Of a DNA stretch of 64,000 bases, positions 47,829-60,839 are shown in pieces. Position numbers and translations under genes: made by a program. The DNA is from Monosporascus cannonballus (lineage: Eukaryota > Ascomycota > Sordariomycetes > Xylariales): positions 1 to 64,000 of the forward strand of contig QJNS01000198.1 of NCBI GenBank assembly GCA_004154925.1. The letters run 5' to 3'. A model generated the notes under the pieces. That model was not told the origin of the DNA. It ran no database searches and worked only from the letters and a program-made list of their open reading frames with translations. Position 1 is the first letter of the stretch. Each line of letters begins with the position of its first letter.

Positions 47829-50800
47829 ACACCGACAAAATAAAGTAATATATTTAACATATCTTATAAAAAACTGAAAGATAATATATTCCAAAATCTG
47901 AAGGTTAATCGGCCAATTAAGAAAAATAACGAAACGTATGATCTACATTATATAGCATAATACCCAATCTTAGGGAACTCGGAAAGGTTTAACGTTAAAG
48001 TAAAAACAAACTTAAATATCATAACAAAAATAAAATAAGATATTACGGAACTAATTAAAAGGGATTTCGATAATAAAATAATTTAACGTTTATTTCTTAA
48101 GAATAATTAATTAGCTAACATACTAAATTGTTTAATAAAAATTAGTAAAATATTAATATAATCTAGGCTCAGTACGAATAAGAGTTATTATAATAAAGAA
48201 TTCGAGGCAAAATACGAAAAGCCAAAGAATTAACTTAAGAAATATCAAAAATATAACAAACGCCTTAAAGGAATAATTAAAAAAAATATTAAGAATAAAT
48301 AAATCTTATTTACTTAAGAATTCCAAATCTATATAATAAATTATACGCCGTATATTATAGAAGACAAAATTATATAGTATACGACAAAAAAAGAGTTTAT
48401 TTAATAAGGTATTAAGTATAAATTCAAAATATTTTCCTAATTAAATCGAAAATAATAAAGCATATAAATAATTACATCAATATTTTCGAACAATTACTTT
48501 TTAAAACTATATCGATAAACGAATAGCTTTAGAAAGTGAATTAAAAGAAAAATATTATCGGTAAAAAAAGCTTTTTGATATTGCGATTAATGTAATTATT
48601 AAACTGTAAAGAAATTAATTTAATGTATAGTAAAAAATATTAGTAAAATACTATTACCGATTTTTACTTTTAATCAGCATTTATTACAAATCTTAAAAAA
48701 AACACTAAAGTAAAACTTTGTATTTTTACGACAGAAATATAAAAATGCTATAATAATATCATATAAGAAAATACTATATGACAAATAGAAAAATCGGTTA
48801 TTTAATATACAAAGAAATTATAATAAAATTAAAAATAATTAATTTGACTCCAAAGCTAAATACGCCGATAAAAAAGGCAAATATAATAACTTGACAAGCA
48901 ATATAGAAAAATATAAATGTAATTAAATAAATTTCTAATTAAATTAAAAAATGAAAAACACTTATAAAATAACGGCAAAATAACGAAATTTTAAAAAAAG
49001 TAACAAAAGCCTTTAAAAAGGGCGTATAATCTAACGTTCAAAACCGTTAATGCTTTTATTACATTCAAAATACGAAGTCGAATATATTAATATGTTGTAA
49101 TAGTAAAATATAGAAGTTTAAGCGCATATTATATTATATTAAACATTATTAGTAAGCTTAAATTAACATAGAAATATAAGTTAAAGCCTTATACAGTTAT
49201 AAATATCGAAAATCAGGATTTCTCTTATATTAAGGGAAAAACTAAACGGGGATTGAATTATCGTAAAGCTTTTATTTAAAAACGATATTAAACAGTAAAT
49301 TTCGATATCGTTTTATTTAATACTTACAATATAATTTTAAAATAAATTATAAATATATAAATATAAAGTTTTTTTTAACAGACATATTTATTAAATAAAA
49401 TTTATTATATATTTTATAAACAAAGAAAATTAGAAAAAAAACGAATGTTTAAATGTTCGATTAATAATAACAATACGTACAAACGGAAGAATAAAATAAA
49501 ATACTTATTATTAAAAAGCAATATATAAACTAACGAAAACCAAAACACACAACGAATCGTTATTATTATTAAAATGAAATTTATATATTTAAATGATAAC
49601 TTGAAATAATATTTCGAAATTTTAAAGAACTTAAATAATATATCACTATAATATTAAAAATATAAATATTTTTAAAAAGGGTTTAATAGAAAATTATTAA
49701 AATAGGATAAATATAACGATACAATACTTTCTTTAAAAAGGCTATTTATAAAATTTTATTTTATTTATAACGTTAATAAAAAGAATTATACGTTCTTAAA
49801 GAATATTTAAAAGATCGGTTATAAAAAGAATAAACTCAACTTTCGAAATTATTTACAAAATATATGATATTTTTCATAATTAAAAAAATAGCAAAATACG
49901 TTTAATAATAGATTACAAAACTAAACGACATTATTATTGGAAATTGAAAATTATTATCTTTATTTCTTAGAATGAAAAACCGATTTTGTAAGTTTGATAA
50001 TATATAATATTTAATTTTAAAAATGGATATAAAATTATTAAAATTAAAAAGATACACATTAAAAATAATGCTCAAAGCGGAATATATATTACTTAAATAT
50101 TTAAATATGTTAATAATATTTACAAATGTATTAATAATTTTAAAGATATAATAAATTATATATTTTAGAAATATCTTGATGTATTTTTTATGCATGATTT
50201 TGCCGGTATTTGTAAATATTTGAAAATTAAAAAATATATGTAAAATGATAAATTATGAGTTAATATAAAAAGATTAATTCTACAAATAAAACTTAACATA
50301 TTTATAAAATATGAAAAGTAAATAATATTTAAAAGAGTATTAAGTCTTCTTAAATTTATTAATAATTACAAAATATTTATTCACAATTATAAAAAATTCT
50401 TATATTAGTACTAGATTTTAAGGAAAAAGGTTTCGTTAAATTTCTTATAACGAAAAATATTTTAAAAAACTAAAACTATAAGTATTAACGTATTAATATT
50501 AAATATATACGATTAAATTCGTCTTGGCGAACAGAAGCTCAATATTTCGAATTATACGTTGAAAACGATATTAAAACAATGAGATAATTAAGATAAATTA
50601 TATCTTATGATATTCGCTTCACATAAAATAAAAACCTCTACTTTATCAACGTAATTTCAAATAAAGAATTTATAATTATTATTGCAACTTTTTAAAAATT
50701 CTGTTATTTCTTTAAAGACAGTTCTTATTAAATTAAGGTTTATACGGATTATTATGATTTTACCGGTTTTATTACGACTAAAAAACTTATAGAATTATAA

Positions 50801-52300
50801 TTACGTTACGTAAAAATTAAATATGGATTTTCGATTTCGTTATTATTTATAAAAAAGCTTTCAAAATTAACAAGCAAACACTTTAAATAAATTAATAAAT
50901 TCTTTAAAAGAATTAGCAAAAAATAACTATATAATTTTCGATACTATTTTGAAAGAATACTTATGCGTGTATTAAACTACCATAATACGGGTTATACTAT
51001 ATAATATATATCAAAAAACCAGAAAGTATAACCATATTTACTACAGAATAAAAGAACAAATAAATAATAAATGTCTAAAAATGCTGAATAAACTTAAAGT
51101 ATTATATATATAAATATTAACTATATAGACATTTATAGGTCTATAAAAGATTAAAAAAGTTATAACGTATTTACTATTTCTTAAATAAAAATAATAATGT
51201 AAAACGTATGACGATAATAAAATTTTTGTAATAAAGCCAAAATATAACCATGTAAACTTTACGAAGAAATTCAATTATTATTAATTTAAAAACAATTATA
51301 AAAATCAGTTATTATATATTTTATTCTTAACATTTTATTATTCGAAATCTTACTGACGAAAATAATAGCTTAATTTTTACTAATCTATTAACGGAAGTTT
51401 TTTTTTATTTTACTAAAGAAATACTCATTATAAAAAAACCAATACACAAATTCATTTTTAAAAATATCGTTAATATATGCAGATGATTATATAAAATTAT
51501 TTCCGACAAAAGGTTACGTTTATGTAGAAATTGTAGTAATATTATATAAAATAAAGAGGTTTAAATTATACATTATTTAATATATTCCAATTTCAAACGG
51601 CTAAATAAATAGAATCATTGAACTAAATCTGAAAAATATATTTATAATATTATACTAATTATAAATACGATAATCACTTAAAACTCTTTTTATTGCGTAA
51701 CTAACTTATAATATTAATTATTATAAAAATATTAACATAGTGTTAATAAAAATAAATTTTAAATTTATATTTAATATTTATATCGAAATAACTCAAATAA
51801 TTACTTCGAAAAATAAAAACGAAGTTCAGATTTATAGATAATTAATTGAGTAAATATTATAATTAATAAAAGTTAAAACAACAAATATTTGAAAAAAGAA
51901 AAGTTTTTACTTTCTTAAAGAAATAATTAAATAAAAAAACGCCTTAAAAATTCGATTTCAAATGTACTACTCTATATAGAATTGACTTCGAAATTTCCAA
52001 AAAAATAATTATTAGTTAAAACCTTTATTAAATATTAAATTGATTTCAGCTTTCTATATTTTTTCACTTAAGTAAGCAGCGGATGTTATTAAAGTTTAAA
52101 TAAAATAAAATAATATAGAAATAAAGAAACTATATAAAAATAGAAGAATTATAGCTATTCGAAAAAACGACGAACCTTTCTAATATTTGATTAAATAGAA
52201 CATTTACTCGGATTTCGATATTATTAGAAAACTCGCAAAAGATTTGATAAATATCTAACGCTTATTAAGGAATTTTTACTAATAACGCCGAAAAGGTTTT
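47829..52300 (+). pseudogene. gag-pol relic of gypsy copy 5
   Basis: Continuation of the polyprotein after the copy 6 insertion. Gag runs to about 49,000 with no readable zinc knuckle. Protease-like sequence lies near 49,100-49,220, reverse transcriptase at about 49,960-50,200, RNase H at about 50,580-50,830 and integrase from about 51,040 to 51,720. A chromodomain-like stretch is at about 52,140-52,240. Damage is heavy and no domain has an intact catalytic set. Confidence 0.82.
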
Positions 52301-52309
52301 ACTAAACGT

Positions 52310-52880
52310 TTAAATTAACAGTTAACTAATTAATAATATTTAGCTTAACTCAGTGAGAAAAGGTTACGACCTATATTAGCGTAATTATTTCGATTATTAA
52401 TTATTTTTTATTTTCGCTTAAAACGTTCAAAATTTTTCATTACTTCGGTATTTTTAATATTATAACGGAATAATTTTATATCTCGGCGACGAAGAATCCG
52501 CTATTATTTTTTAAAAATGATCAAATTTATTAACAACAATACGTAATACTTTTCCAACCTGTTTTTTTCTTTTGTTTTAAATAATCTTTTATTAAGAAAC
52601 TTTTGTTATTTAATTTCAGATAATTCTAAAACGTCGTAAAAACTGCTATAACGAATATATTACGTATACCTTTCAAAATATCGAAAAATTGTGTATTCTA
52701 GCTTTTAATTTTTTATAATAAAAACAAAAAGGTATAACACAATCTAAACGAACAACTCGCTTTAATAAAAAACGTTAATACGTTTGCCCAAAAGAAGATT
52801 TTCAATACTATTAAATATAATAACAAACGAAAAGGAAAAAAGTTTATAAATAAATTATTTCCAAAACGAAAATTTAAAAG
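52310..52880 (-). pseudogene. antisense accessory gene of gypsy copy 5
   Basis: On the minus strand a frame with ELSEIK, a stop, then QKFLNKRLFKTKE aligns with FSEAEYQKLFNEKDRLKRKKE-type sequence of copy 1 (shown there in shorter pieces). This supports presence of the coiled-coil part. The six-Cys part upstream is too damaged to read. Confidence 0.5.
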
Positions 52881-52887
52881 AAAATTG

Positions 52888-53269
52888 GATTATAATCCAA
52901 CTAACTTAATTAGTCTAAAAACGGTCGAAGCAAAATTAAACTCGATACAAAATGAATTACGTAATAAACTTAAGGCTTTCAAATTCTTCGTACCTTAAAC
53001 TTTTTAAACGGCGTAAAAAAGATTCAGAAATTTAAAAGTCTTCAAAATTAAGCAGTTTATACATTTTTAACCAAAAATAATATATATATCTTTATTATTT
53101 TCGTAACTTAAATAATATCAACTTGCATTCTAATTTCGTTATTTAAAATACGCTTAATATTTCAAATCGTAATTATAATTATTTTATTACTCATATTTCT
53201 ATAGCACTTGTCTCACTATAAATCCGGACGATTTAGGTTTAATAATTCGTTAAACTCTGAGCCGCTATA
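52888..53269 (+). repeat. 3' LTR of gypsy copy 5
   Basis: About 382 bp, from GATTATAATCCAACTAACTT to GAGCCGCTATA. Its middle contains AATATCAACTTGCATTC, matching the shared R-U5 side of the family. Confidence 0.85.
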
Positions 53270-53274
53270 AAATG

Positions 53275-53995
53275 TATAAGAGAAGTAAATTTATATATAT
53301 AAATAAATATGTTTTGCTTATTTAATTCTTAAATATAACACGTATTACAAAAACGCAAGCAGTTGATGTAATATCTTCGTTTTAAGGTTTTAAGGAACGA
53401 AAAAATTGAACGAGGGCTAACATGGCCATTTCTTTTTATAGGAGCCGATTTTCTTTGGGAAACGATTTTCCAAATAGAAAAGTGAATTCCATGGTAGCAT
53501 GCGGCCCCGAGGTATGTGCTCGTCTTTAAAGCCCATTCCAATTTGTATGGTTCGTGCGAGACTTGGCAATGTCCTAAAGTCCTAGAGCTTTTTTGCAGTT
53601 TAAAATGAGGGCCTTTATTATGCTCGCCACATGTGCGGCAGCCTCCTTTATATCGCGCATTCGCGCATATATGGGTGGGCGAGTATGGATTGGTGCTCTA
53701 AAAATATGTTGGTAGGAGATGTTGGTAACGATGCAGGCGTATGCTCTGCAAGCAGCAGGCCTGTGATGAGATTGAGCGCTTACTGCGGTAACGAGCGAAA
53801 GTTTCCACATCCTGTTATGTACTGTATTATCTCTCAAAACACAGCCAAAGCTAATAGCGTAGCGCTAAAAGTAGCAATGCCTTATTTTTATAGCACCCAA
53901 TACAAATCATATGCAAATTCCTTGTTATTTAATAGCACTTAGGGTCTCTGAGTCATTTAACGCTTTTTTGTAACTAATATATACATTATAAAATA
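53275..53995. other. small GC-balanced island, no recognised gene
   Basis: From about 53,340 to 53,950 the sequence keeps CpA sites and normal composition. Open frames exist on both strands (53329-53541 and 53574-53837 minus; 53631-53942 plus) but have no domain I recognise and overlap. The segment 53510-53580 resembles 38300-38370 in the probable solo LTR, including CGTGCGARACYTGG, so at least part of this island is an old repeat of that family. Confidence 0.5.
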
Positions 53996-54359
53996 GAAAA
54001 GTATTTATTTACATCATTCTATTTAATTTGTTTTTAGCTAAACCTTTTCATTATATGATATGCTTTAATATATTTTCTTAATTAGTTTTTATTCAAGACA
54101 TTAGAAAATATATTTTATGTAATAATTATAAGTTATCATTGATTAACGAATTAATAAAAAGAAAACTTTAATTTCAAAATAAAACCAGTCATATAGAATA
54201 AAAGTTTCTAAACAATATTTTAACGTTTCGAAAATCTATTTTTACTATTTTCTTCTTTCAAATTTTATTTCTAAATAACTAATATTTTAATTCCGGTTAA
54301 AGCATATTTCAATGTTATAATTTTAAATTTTTTTAAAATTAAGTATAAAACGCTGTACA
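53996..54359. other. AT-rich spacer, nothing recognised
   Basis: No frame, repeat end or RNA gene seen between the GC-balanced island and the short-repeat element. Confidence 0.55.
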
Positions 54360-54517
54360 TGTAATAGTTAAAGATATAAACTATAACGAGTTTATTAAAA
54401 AATCTAAGGAATATCTAAAAAGAAAGTGCGTAAAAGTAGCTAGTTATATATATAGAAAGTACGAAATTAGTATTACGTTAACCTTTTTACTATAACTATT
54501 AGCCCGTAATATTATCC
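54360..54517 (+). repeat. direct repeat, left copy
   Basis: Starts TGTAATAGTTAAAGATATAA. It matches 55685-55840 over its whole length with mostly transitional differences and a few small gaps. Confidence 0.6.
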
Positions 54518-55199
54518 TTTTTTAGATTTAATATTCGCGTTTTTCTCGTTACGCGATAAACGTTCACTTGTAGTATTTTTTAGAGATTTTATTTTAAGCC
54601 GGCGATATTCACAAATTTTTGTTAAAAGGGTTTTTTGAAGGTTACGAGAAAATTACACCGCGTATTTTACGTTTGTACGTTTTTACCGCGTTATACATTA
54701 TTCGTTATATTTAACAATTTTTAAGTGTTTTTAACTCATTGTATATATTAAATTATTTACTTTCATTTTAAGTTTTGATATGAATTTTCGCTGTTACATT
54801 TTCGTATTTAAGTAATAACGAAAATATTTCAGACTTATAAATCCTAACCTATTAAATAGCTATTTCCGTATCTATTTTTGTTTTAAAAAAACAACATCTT
54901 TAAAAGTTCATCGTTTCGCCTTATTTTAAATAACGGTTTTCCGTTTACTATTAGCGTCTGTATTAATAAGCTACAGCTAACGCGTCAATTGTTATATATT
55001 CTATAACGTTGTTTTTTAATTAAAACGTTATAACACGTAAACGCGCTAGAGAAAGAACCATTAAAAATAACGTTGTCGAGCGGCGAAAAAGCTACCCAAA
55101 TATATATTAAATATTGAGTTATCTTTTATTGTTTAAATGTTTTTCCGTTTCGATAATAAAACTAGATCTTAATAGAAAATCTGTTTTTATTTAGTTAGT

Positions 55200-55670
55200 T
55201 GTTTTTTCCAATTTAATGAGCAACGTTTCTGAATATAAAATTGTATTTGGACGTTGTTTAAGCATTCCGTTAAGCTAATTAGACTATGCGTTAACTGGGT
55301 TTTTAATTTCTATTAACTTTTTAAAAATCTATAGCGATATATTTTTAAAAAAAGTTCTAAGACTCAATTTTTAAAAAAGTGTTATATATACGATAAAAAC
55401 GTTTATCTTTGAAAGTAACGCTTAAAGGTCTTTAAATATAAACAAATTACGTACGATTATCGCCGATCGTTTATTATTAGCGGATAGAGTTTTATTTATT
55501 TCGGACCTTTAGTCATAATTTTAATAACTTATAAACAATTTATAAAATCTAACGATATAATTGTTCGATATCTAGGGCTAATAGTATGCGTACGAATAAC
55601 AAATATATAATGCCGGCATATTTTTCATAACGCCAAACCGTTTGCGAAAAAGAAAATTTCTTAATATATA
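55200..55670 (+). pseudogene. unidentified protein relic inside the short-repeat element
   Basis: A plus-strand frame runs about 150 codons with only TAA, TAG and one TGA stops, mostly where Gln fits. Readable parts are DYALTGFLISINFLKIYSD, NINKLRTIIADRLLLADRVL, then QQIYNAGIFFITP and RLRKRKFL near the end. The frame ends just before the right direct repeat, which suggests that it belongs to the element. I do not recognise the family; it is not gag-pol of the gypsy family here and lacks visible DDE or polymerase motifs. Confidence 0.45.
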
Positions 55671-55684
55671 AAAAGTTCTCTAGA

Positions 55685-55840
55685 TAACAACTAAAAGTAT
55701 AAACTATAATTGATTTATTAAAACATCTAGAATTTAATTAGAAAAATATGGGCAAAAGTAGTTAGTTATATATAGAGATGTTACAAGATTAGCTTTACGT
55801 TAATCCTTTTATTAGAGCTTTTAACTGGTAATATTAAGCA
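55685..55840 (+). repeat. direct repeat, right copy
   Basis: Ends ACTGGTAATATTAAGCA. Less damaged than the left copy; keeps ATGGGCAAAAGTAG in the middle. Confidence 0.6.
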
Positions 55841-56403
55841 TTGTTACTAGAAAAAGGTTTTTATACTTATTAATTTCTATTAATTCTCATAGCTCGAATT
55901 TCGAGATATTTTATATAATGCGATTTCGATTTATTAAAATATCAATTTGTAATATTTAAATAGGTTAGCTTATAAATTACGCGAATGATCCCTTTGAAAA
56001 AAATATAAATAGCTGTATTTAAAAGGTACAAGAATATTTTTATTAATTGATTTAATAAATGTATCAGTAATTACATAATACTAAATATATATATAACTTT
56101 CAATCTATTATAATATCTCTATTATATATAATATATTAAAAACAGAATATATTTACTTTTTTGTATATTTTGTTGAAAAAGTACCACTGCTTAAATACGT
56201 TGTAGTATAATAAAGCTATTTTCAAATTATTAAAAATAAATATTAAAAAAGATAAAAAGTAACACAAACTATATATGTTTTCATATATCTTATTAATATT
56301 TATAAAATTATATAATTCTTATAAATATCTCTAAAGAAAACGTAATCGTATAATCAAAATCGATTAAAAAATAATAAATTCTTATTTTAATTCTTAGAAT
56401 TTT
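55841..56403. other. AT-rich spacer, nothing recognised
   Basis: No coding blocks, repeats or RNA genes seen. Confidence 0.55.
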
Positions 56404-57082
56404 CTAAACCCCTGGCTTTTTTTACCCTCTTTTGTTTCGCTTTTATTTACGTCGATTTTTGTCGAAGTTGGGACGATTTTCGTTATCCGAAATCATCCAG
56501 TAAATTAACGTTTCTAATTGTCCAATTGAATTGGTTTTAAAATCTGAATTTCGGAGTTCTAGAACCCGTTATGATTTTCTAGTTTTAATTTCGTTAATAG
56601 CTTTTCTACAATGTCTACACTATTTGACTTCAGCTTTTATAAAAATTAATTTCTATTATTTTTATAAATTAAAGTTTATCTGAAAATTGAAAACATTACA
56701 ATAGTTTTATTAGTTAATTAAATATCGATAGTTTTCGTTTGCTCGATAGTTTTATAAAAATAATTACTGTAAACGAATTGATTCTTTTAAGCTTTATTAA
56801 ATAGGTTATTAATATTACATATTCGAATTTTGCAAAATATAAATATACTTAATTAGAATTTTAAAAAACTGCCGTAAAAAAGACAAAAATTATTAAAATT
56901 TATAAAGCTTTTTTCGGCGATTTAAAATTTGGTTCAAGGTTTAATTTATAAATTTTAACATTTTTAAATTATGCTAATGAATTTTACATTCGTTAACGAT
57001 TAAAAAGGGTATTAAAGTTTAGACTTATCAGTAATTTCTTATTAATTAATTTAAAATTAAGCTTTTACGAAATTAAGATATA
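56404..57082 (-). pseudogene. unidentified protein relic X, copy 2
   Basis: Second copy of the relic at 22674-23390, on the same strand and collinear. The best preserved part is the C-terminus: KLLTKLKLENHNGF, a stop, NSEIQILKPIQLDN and a basic tail (NFDKNRRK, a stop, KRNKRG). This end keeps more GC than the N-terminal side, so the last 60 codons give the best view of the family. Upstream, YRANEN corresponds to YRVNEN in copy 1. No flanking inverted or direct repeats were seen. Confidence 0.55.
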
Positions 57083-59589
57083 AGGCTTTAATTGTAAAAC
57101 GCATTAATAAAGTATTCTATTCGAATATATTACGTATAAAATTTATTATACATATTATATTGTATAATAATGTTATATATATTTGATTTAATCTAGGATA
57201 TTAGACCTGTATCTATATATCTTGTATAACTATTATAAAATGGGAATGTAATTTTACTAGAAAACTGTTTTAAACAGGTTTACTTTATATTAAAAATAGT
57301 ATGATAATATATATTGAGAAAAAGAGTAAAAATATAATATATTCAACTACTATATTAAAATACTAATAAAAGAAAAACTAAAGAAGTTAAATACTGTTTA
57401 ATAGATACGTTAATAATAGATGTTAAAAAAACCAATGTTTGTATTTTTTAACGCATTAAATAAATTAAAAATACAATTACGCATTGTTTAACCTTGTCAA
57501 ATCGTATAGTCAACGAGTACAAGTTTTATTAAGATAAAAGCTTATCAACAACTACGAATTACTAGTATTTAAAATAAAGCTTTATACTACTAAGTAAATT
57601 ATCTTAATCGTTAAAACCACTAATTAATTATTGTATGCGAAAATATTTCACATAATATTTATCGTAGAAATTAAGTTGTTTAAATATTTTTATAATATTT
57701 AACTTTACTAAGAAAATATAGTGCAAATTAAAATTAACCTCGTAAATAAAGCTAAATAAATATATTTTACTAAATTTAAAATTTCAATTTTTTAATAGTT
57801 ATAATAATTATCATACTTAATGAAATATTGCGTTTGATAATAATAATTAATTACCTTACAGCGTAAGTTAAATCGAGACGACGAAATGTAAAATTTGCTA
57901 AGTAAAATTTAAAAGGTATTATAATTATCTATAATAATTAAAAAACGTTGTTTTGCACTACGTTAAATATTACATAAAAAATGAGCTTTTTTAAAATTAT
58001 ATAACCTTTTAGTATTACGTATAACAGCTGTAACGAATATTAAAATCTAATATTTGCTACAAAAGATAAGTTAACTATTAAGAATTAAGAATAAATAATT
58101 ATCACTAATTGCTACTATATATAATTAAAATTCTTTTTTTAATTTTAACAAGATTTCTAAAGTTAATATAGTGGTTATATATCGCACTAGTAGCGCGCCT
58201 AAACAAATTAAGTGTAGCTTTAAATAGATTTTATAAGCATATTTTTAACGCCTTTTATAAGGTTTATAAGCCTTAAACCTGTAGTTAATTAACGTAGAAA
58301 TGATTATTAATACTTTAAATTAAATTTTCTTATATTATATTGCTATATATAGTACTTATTGGTGCCTTTTTTAAAGAAATCAAAAGAATATATTAAATAT
58401 GAGCGTTTAAAATATGTATCTAATATCTTATTAAAAACAGGATATAAAATTCAAACATTGTAAATTAACGCTTATATAGATTATAACTATATCGAAATTG
58501 ACGTCGATTTGCTAGGAAAAAGAACTTCTACTGTTAAAACTGGTTTACTTTAATAATTAAGCCTTTTTTTAAAAGAAAGAGCTAGTACAATTGATGGAAA
58601 TTATGAAAAGAAATGAGTAAACATAATACACATTATAAGCGTTCATATTTTAAAAAGAATTAAGGATATTCTAGCAGCTGCTTATAGACGTTTTTCAAAT
58701 ATATATAATTTGAAAAAGGTTTTTACTTCGATTGTTTTTATCGTCTTATTCATAGTAAAAGTATTCTCGTTTAACAGTTCAAAGCAAAAACCACTTGTTA
58801 AGGGATTCGAATATACTAACTAGAAATATCAATATTAATGGTAGACAATATAATATAATTAATAAAAGAATTATCGAAAGTAATACGAAACATGCCGCGT
58901 AAATAAATAAAGGTAAAGTGATGTATATACCGATAATTATGTTAACATAAAGCGATTATCAAATTCAAGCGATTTGTACGATATAACGAATAAATAGCCT
59001 AAGTCTTTTAAATAAAATGAGGAAAACTCTTAGTAAAACATTTATATAATATATAATATAGCTATTTAAAACTTAGATTTAAATATATAAATACTATATA
59101 CACTATTATAACTATATTTTAACGTAAATTACCGTGTTAATAAATTAAACAGCAATTTTGAAGCAAACCTATATCGGCTATAATATTTCTATAATAATTA
59201 AACGAATATAATTTTCAAAGTTCATTTTAATTTATACCGTAATGAATTAAATAAAGAATTATATTTAAAGTTAATAAAGATTTCACGAAAACCTTTTTTT
59301 ATACTAGTCGTAAATACATTATAAAAGATTATACTATGAAAATGTAATGCGATTTTTAAACTTAATATACAACTTTAATTTACAGCGAAGTATTAATCGA
59401 CTTGAAACAGAACAAATAAATTATTAAGCTATATATATTAAAAATTGCCCAAGGTTTGTAATAGATAACAAAACAGTTATATAACATAACGTAAATAGAG
59501 TACTAAGTTTTTACTTATTATAAATAACTAATTATAAGTTACGTATAATTATGTAAATTTAAAATGCTCTGCTATTTCTCTATTTCAAA
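57083..59589. other. AT-rich stretch, nothing recognised
   Basis: About 2.5 kb of AT-rich sequence without a family resemblance that I could support. It may contain one or more very old elements. No tRNA-like fold or open frame of interest was noticed. Confidence 0.5.
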
Positions 59590-60062
59590 ATCTGGGAAAC
59601 TTTTCTAGCTACTTATAGCTAGAAACTCGGTCACTATGACCGTGACCGCGGAATACTTACTAATATATATTATAGCGATAATAATTTCATATTATTGTAA
59701 TAGCCGTTACTTATATTGTGTTAAATTCCTTATAGAATTTAATAATAATTATAACGAGTTATTATAAAGTGCAACACGTTATTAAAGAAATAGCCGAATT
59801 TATAATATGTTGTTAATAAGATAAACTCTTAATTAATATACTATTATCTTACTCGCGATACAGTTTGTATAAACTGTCGCCTTGGTATATCTATCTTAAA
59901 TGTTATACAATTTTTAATATCTTCTTTTATTTCCCCCAGTATAATTATAAATATTATTTCGAAATCTTAAAAATGTTTGTCTTAGCTAGCTTTGTTAAAG
60001 GTTCCACGATTACTGCTATAGTGACCAAGTTTACAGCTGTAAATAGCTAGGTAAATCTTTCA
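59590..60062. mobile_element. MITE-like element with about 60-bp inverted repeats
   Basis: Left arm at about 59590-59651 and right arm at about 60004-60062 are imperfect reverse complements (roughly three quarters identical by eye), sharing ATAGTGACC, AGTTT and TAGCTAG. Each arm is itself partly palindromic (AGCTACTTATAGCT at 59618-59631). The 350-bp interior has no credible gene, although a 61-codon open frame lies at 59865-60050. A non-autonomous DNA transposon fits; target duplication was not identified. Confidence 0.5.
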
Positions 60063-60364
60063 AATCTTTAACTAAAGGAGCTAAGTAAAGCATTACATTT
60101 ATACAGCTTTATATACCTTTTATTTAATTCCTTGTAATAGGTAAAACTTTATACATTTAGCTATATTAGTTTAAATAATTATTTTGTCATTTTAAAAACC
60201 TTTATACAATTTTCAACAAACTTAAACTTTTTTAACTAATTTTTCAATATATTGCTATATTGTGCTGAAAATTATTTAACTTAAATTTATATTTCTTTAA
60301 AGCGTTACGAAAGCTGCAATATATTATGTTTTATATTACGGTCTTATAAAAACAATTTAAAAAA

Positions 60365-60733
60365 TCTAACGGTTAAAGGTTTAACTAAGTATTAAATCAA
60401 AGTCGTATAGATTTATATTAATAGAAATGACGTAACGATTTAAGTAATAAGATAATTATAATTATGTTTTATAATACCAAAAGTGCTTTACGTGACAAAA
60501 TTGCATTACGAAATATTGTTATTCAAATTAGAAAAATAACGAACGTATATATCTTATGTAAGTTAACTAATTTTATATTAAATCTTAAAGTTATGACAAA
60601 TCTAATATTATTAGATATAATTAGTTTTATAGAAATTCACTTAAACCTTATCGCTATAAAATATCCAAATTACGTAACCTACTTATATAAATCCAACCGT
60701 TTCTTGCAATCGCTCTTAACTTAGATCGTAATA
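60365..60733 (-). repeat. 3' LTR of gypsy copy 7
   Basis: Heavily degraded; starts TCTAACGGTTAAAGGTTTAA and ends TAGATCGTAATA on the plus strand. A chance 86-codon frame crosses it (60464-60724). Confidence 0.85.
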
Positions 60734-60839
60734 GAATTTCGCTTTTGTTAAGATTTTTGCCCTTTAAGATTTATTCCTAATAAACCTTATCTTATAATAA
60801 CAAATTATGTTATTAATTACAAATTTCACAATTGTTTTA

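Larger units (their letters stand above)
40129..53269 (+). mobile_element. Ty3/gypsy chromovirus, copy 5, split by copy 6
   Basis: The 5' LTR with the start of gag (40129-41078) and the rest of the element with the 3' LTR (47829-53269) lie on either side of the minus-strand copy 6. Removing copy 6 and one AGAAT leaves about 6.4 kb. The flanking 5-mers are GAATG (40124-40128) and AAATG (53270-53274), a possible RIP-altered duplication; the exact LTR start is uncertain by a few bases. It is more degraded than the element inside it, as expected for the older insertion. Confidence 0.85.
54360..55840 (+). mobile_element. candidate 1.5-kb element with about 155-bp direct repeats
   Basis: A direct repeat of about 155 bp occurs at 54360-54517 and 55685-55840; both copies share ATAAACTATAA, AAAAGTAG, TAGTTATATATA and ATTAG..TTACGTTAA. 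Between them lies 1.17 kb with a plus-strand protein relic. Direct terminal repeats suggest LTRs of a short, perhaps non-autonomous, retrotransposon, but no target duplication, primer site or purine tract was found. It might also be two copies of an unrelated repeat by chance. Confidence 0.4.

Noticed and set aside
47712..47894. 60-codon minus-strand frame
   Set aside because: Spans the border between the 5' LTR of copy 6 and copy 5, so it cannot predate the insertion, and it shows no domain.
57083..59589. Search for LINE or Helitron remains
   Set aside because: No readable reverse transcriptase, endonuclease or helicase block, and no poly-A or CTRR end could be supported.
59865..60050. 61-codon frame inside the MITE-like element
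   Set aside because: Tyr/Phe/Ile-rich product of AT-rich sequence, partly in the inverted repeat; no support for a gene.
60464..60724. 86-codon plus-strand frame
   Set aside because: Lies wholly inside the 3' LTR of gypsy copy 7.
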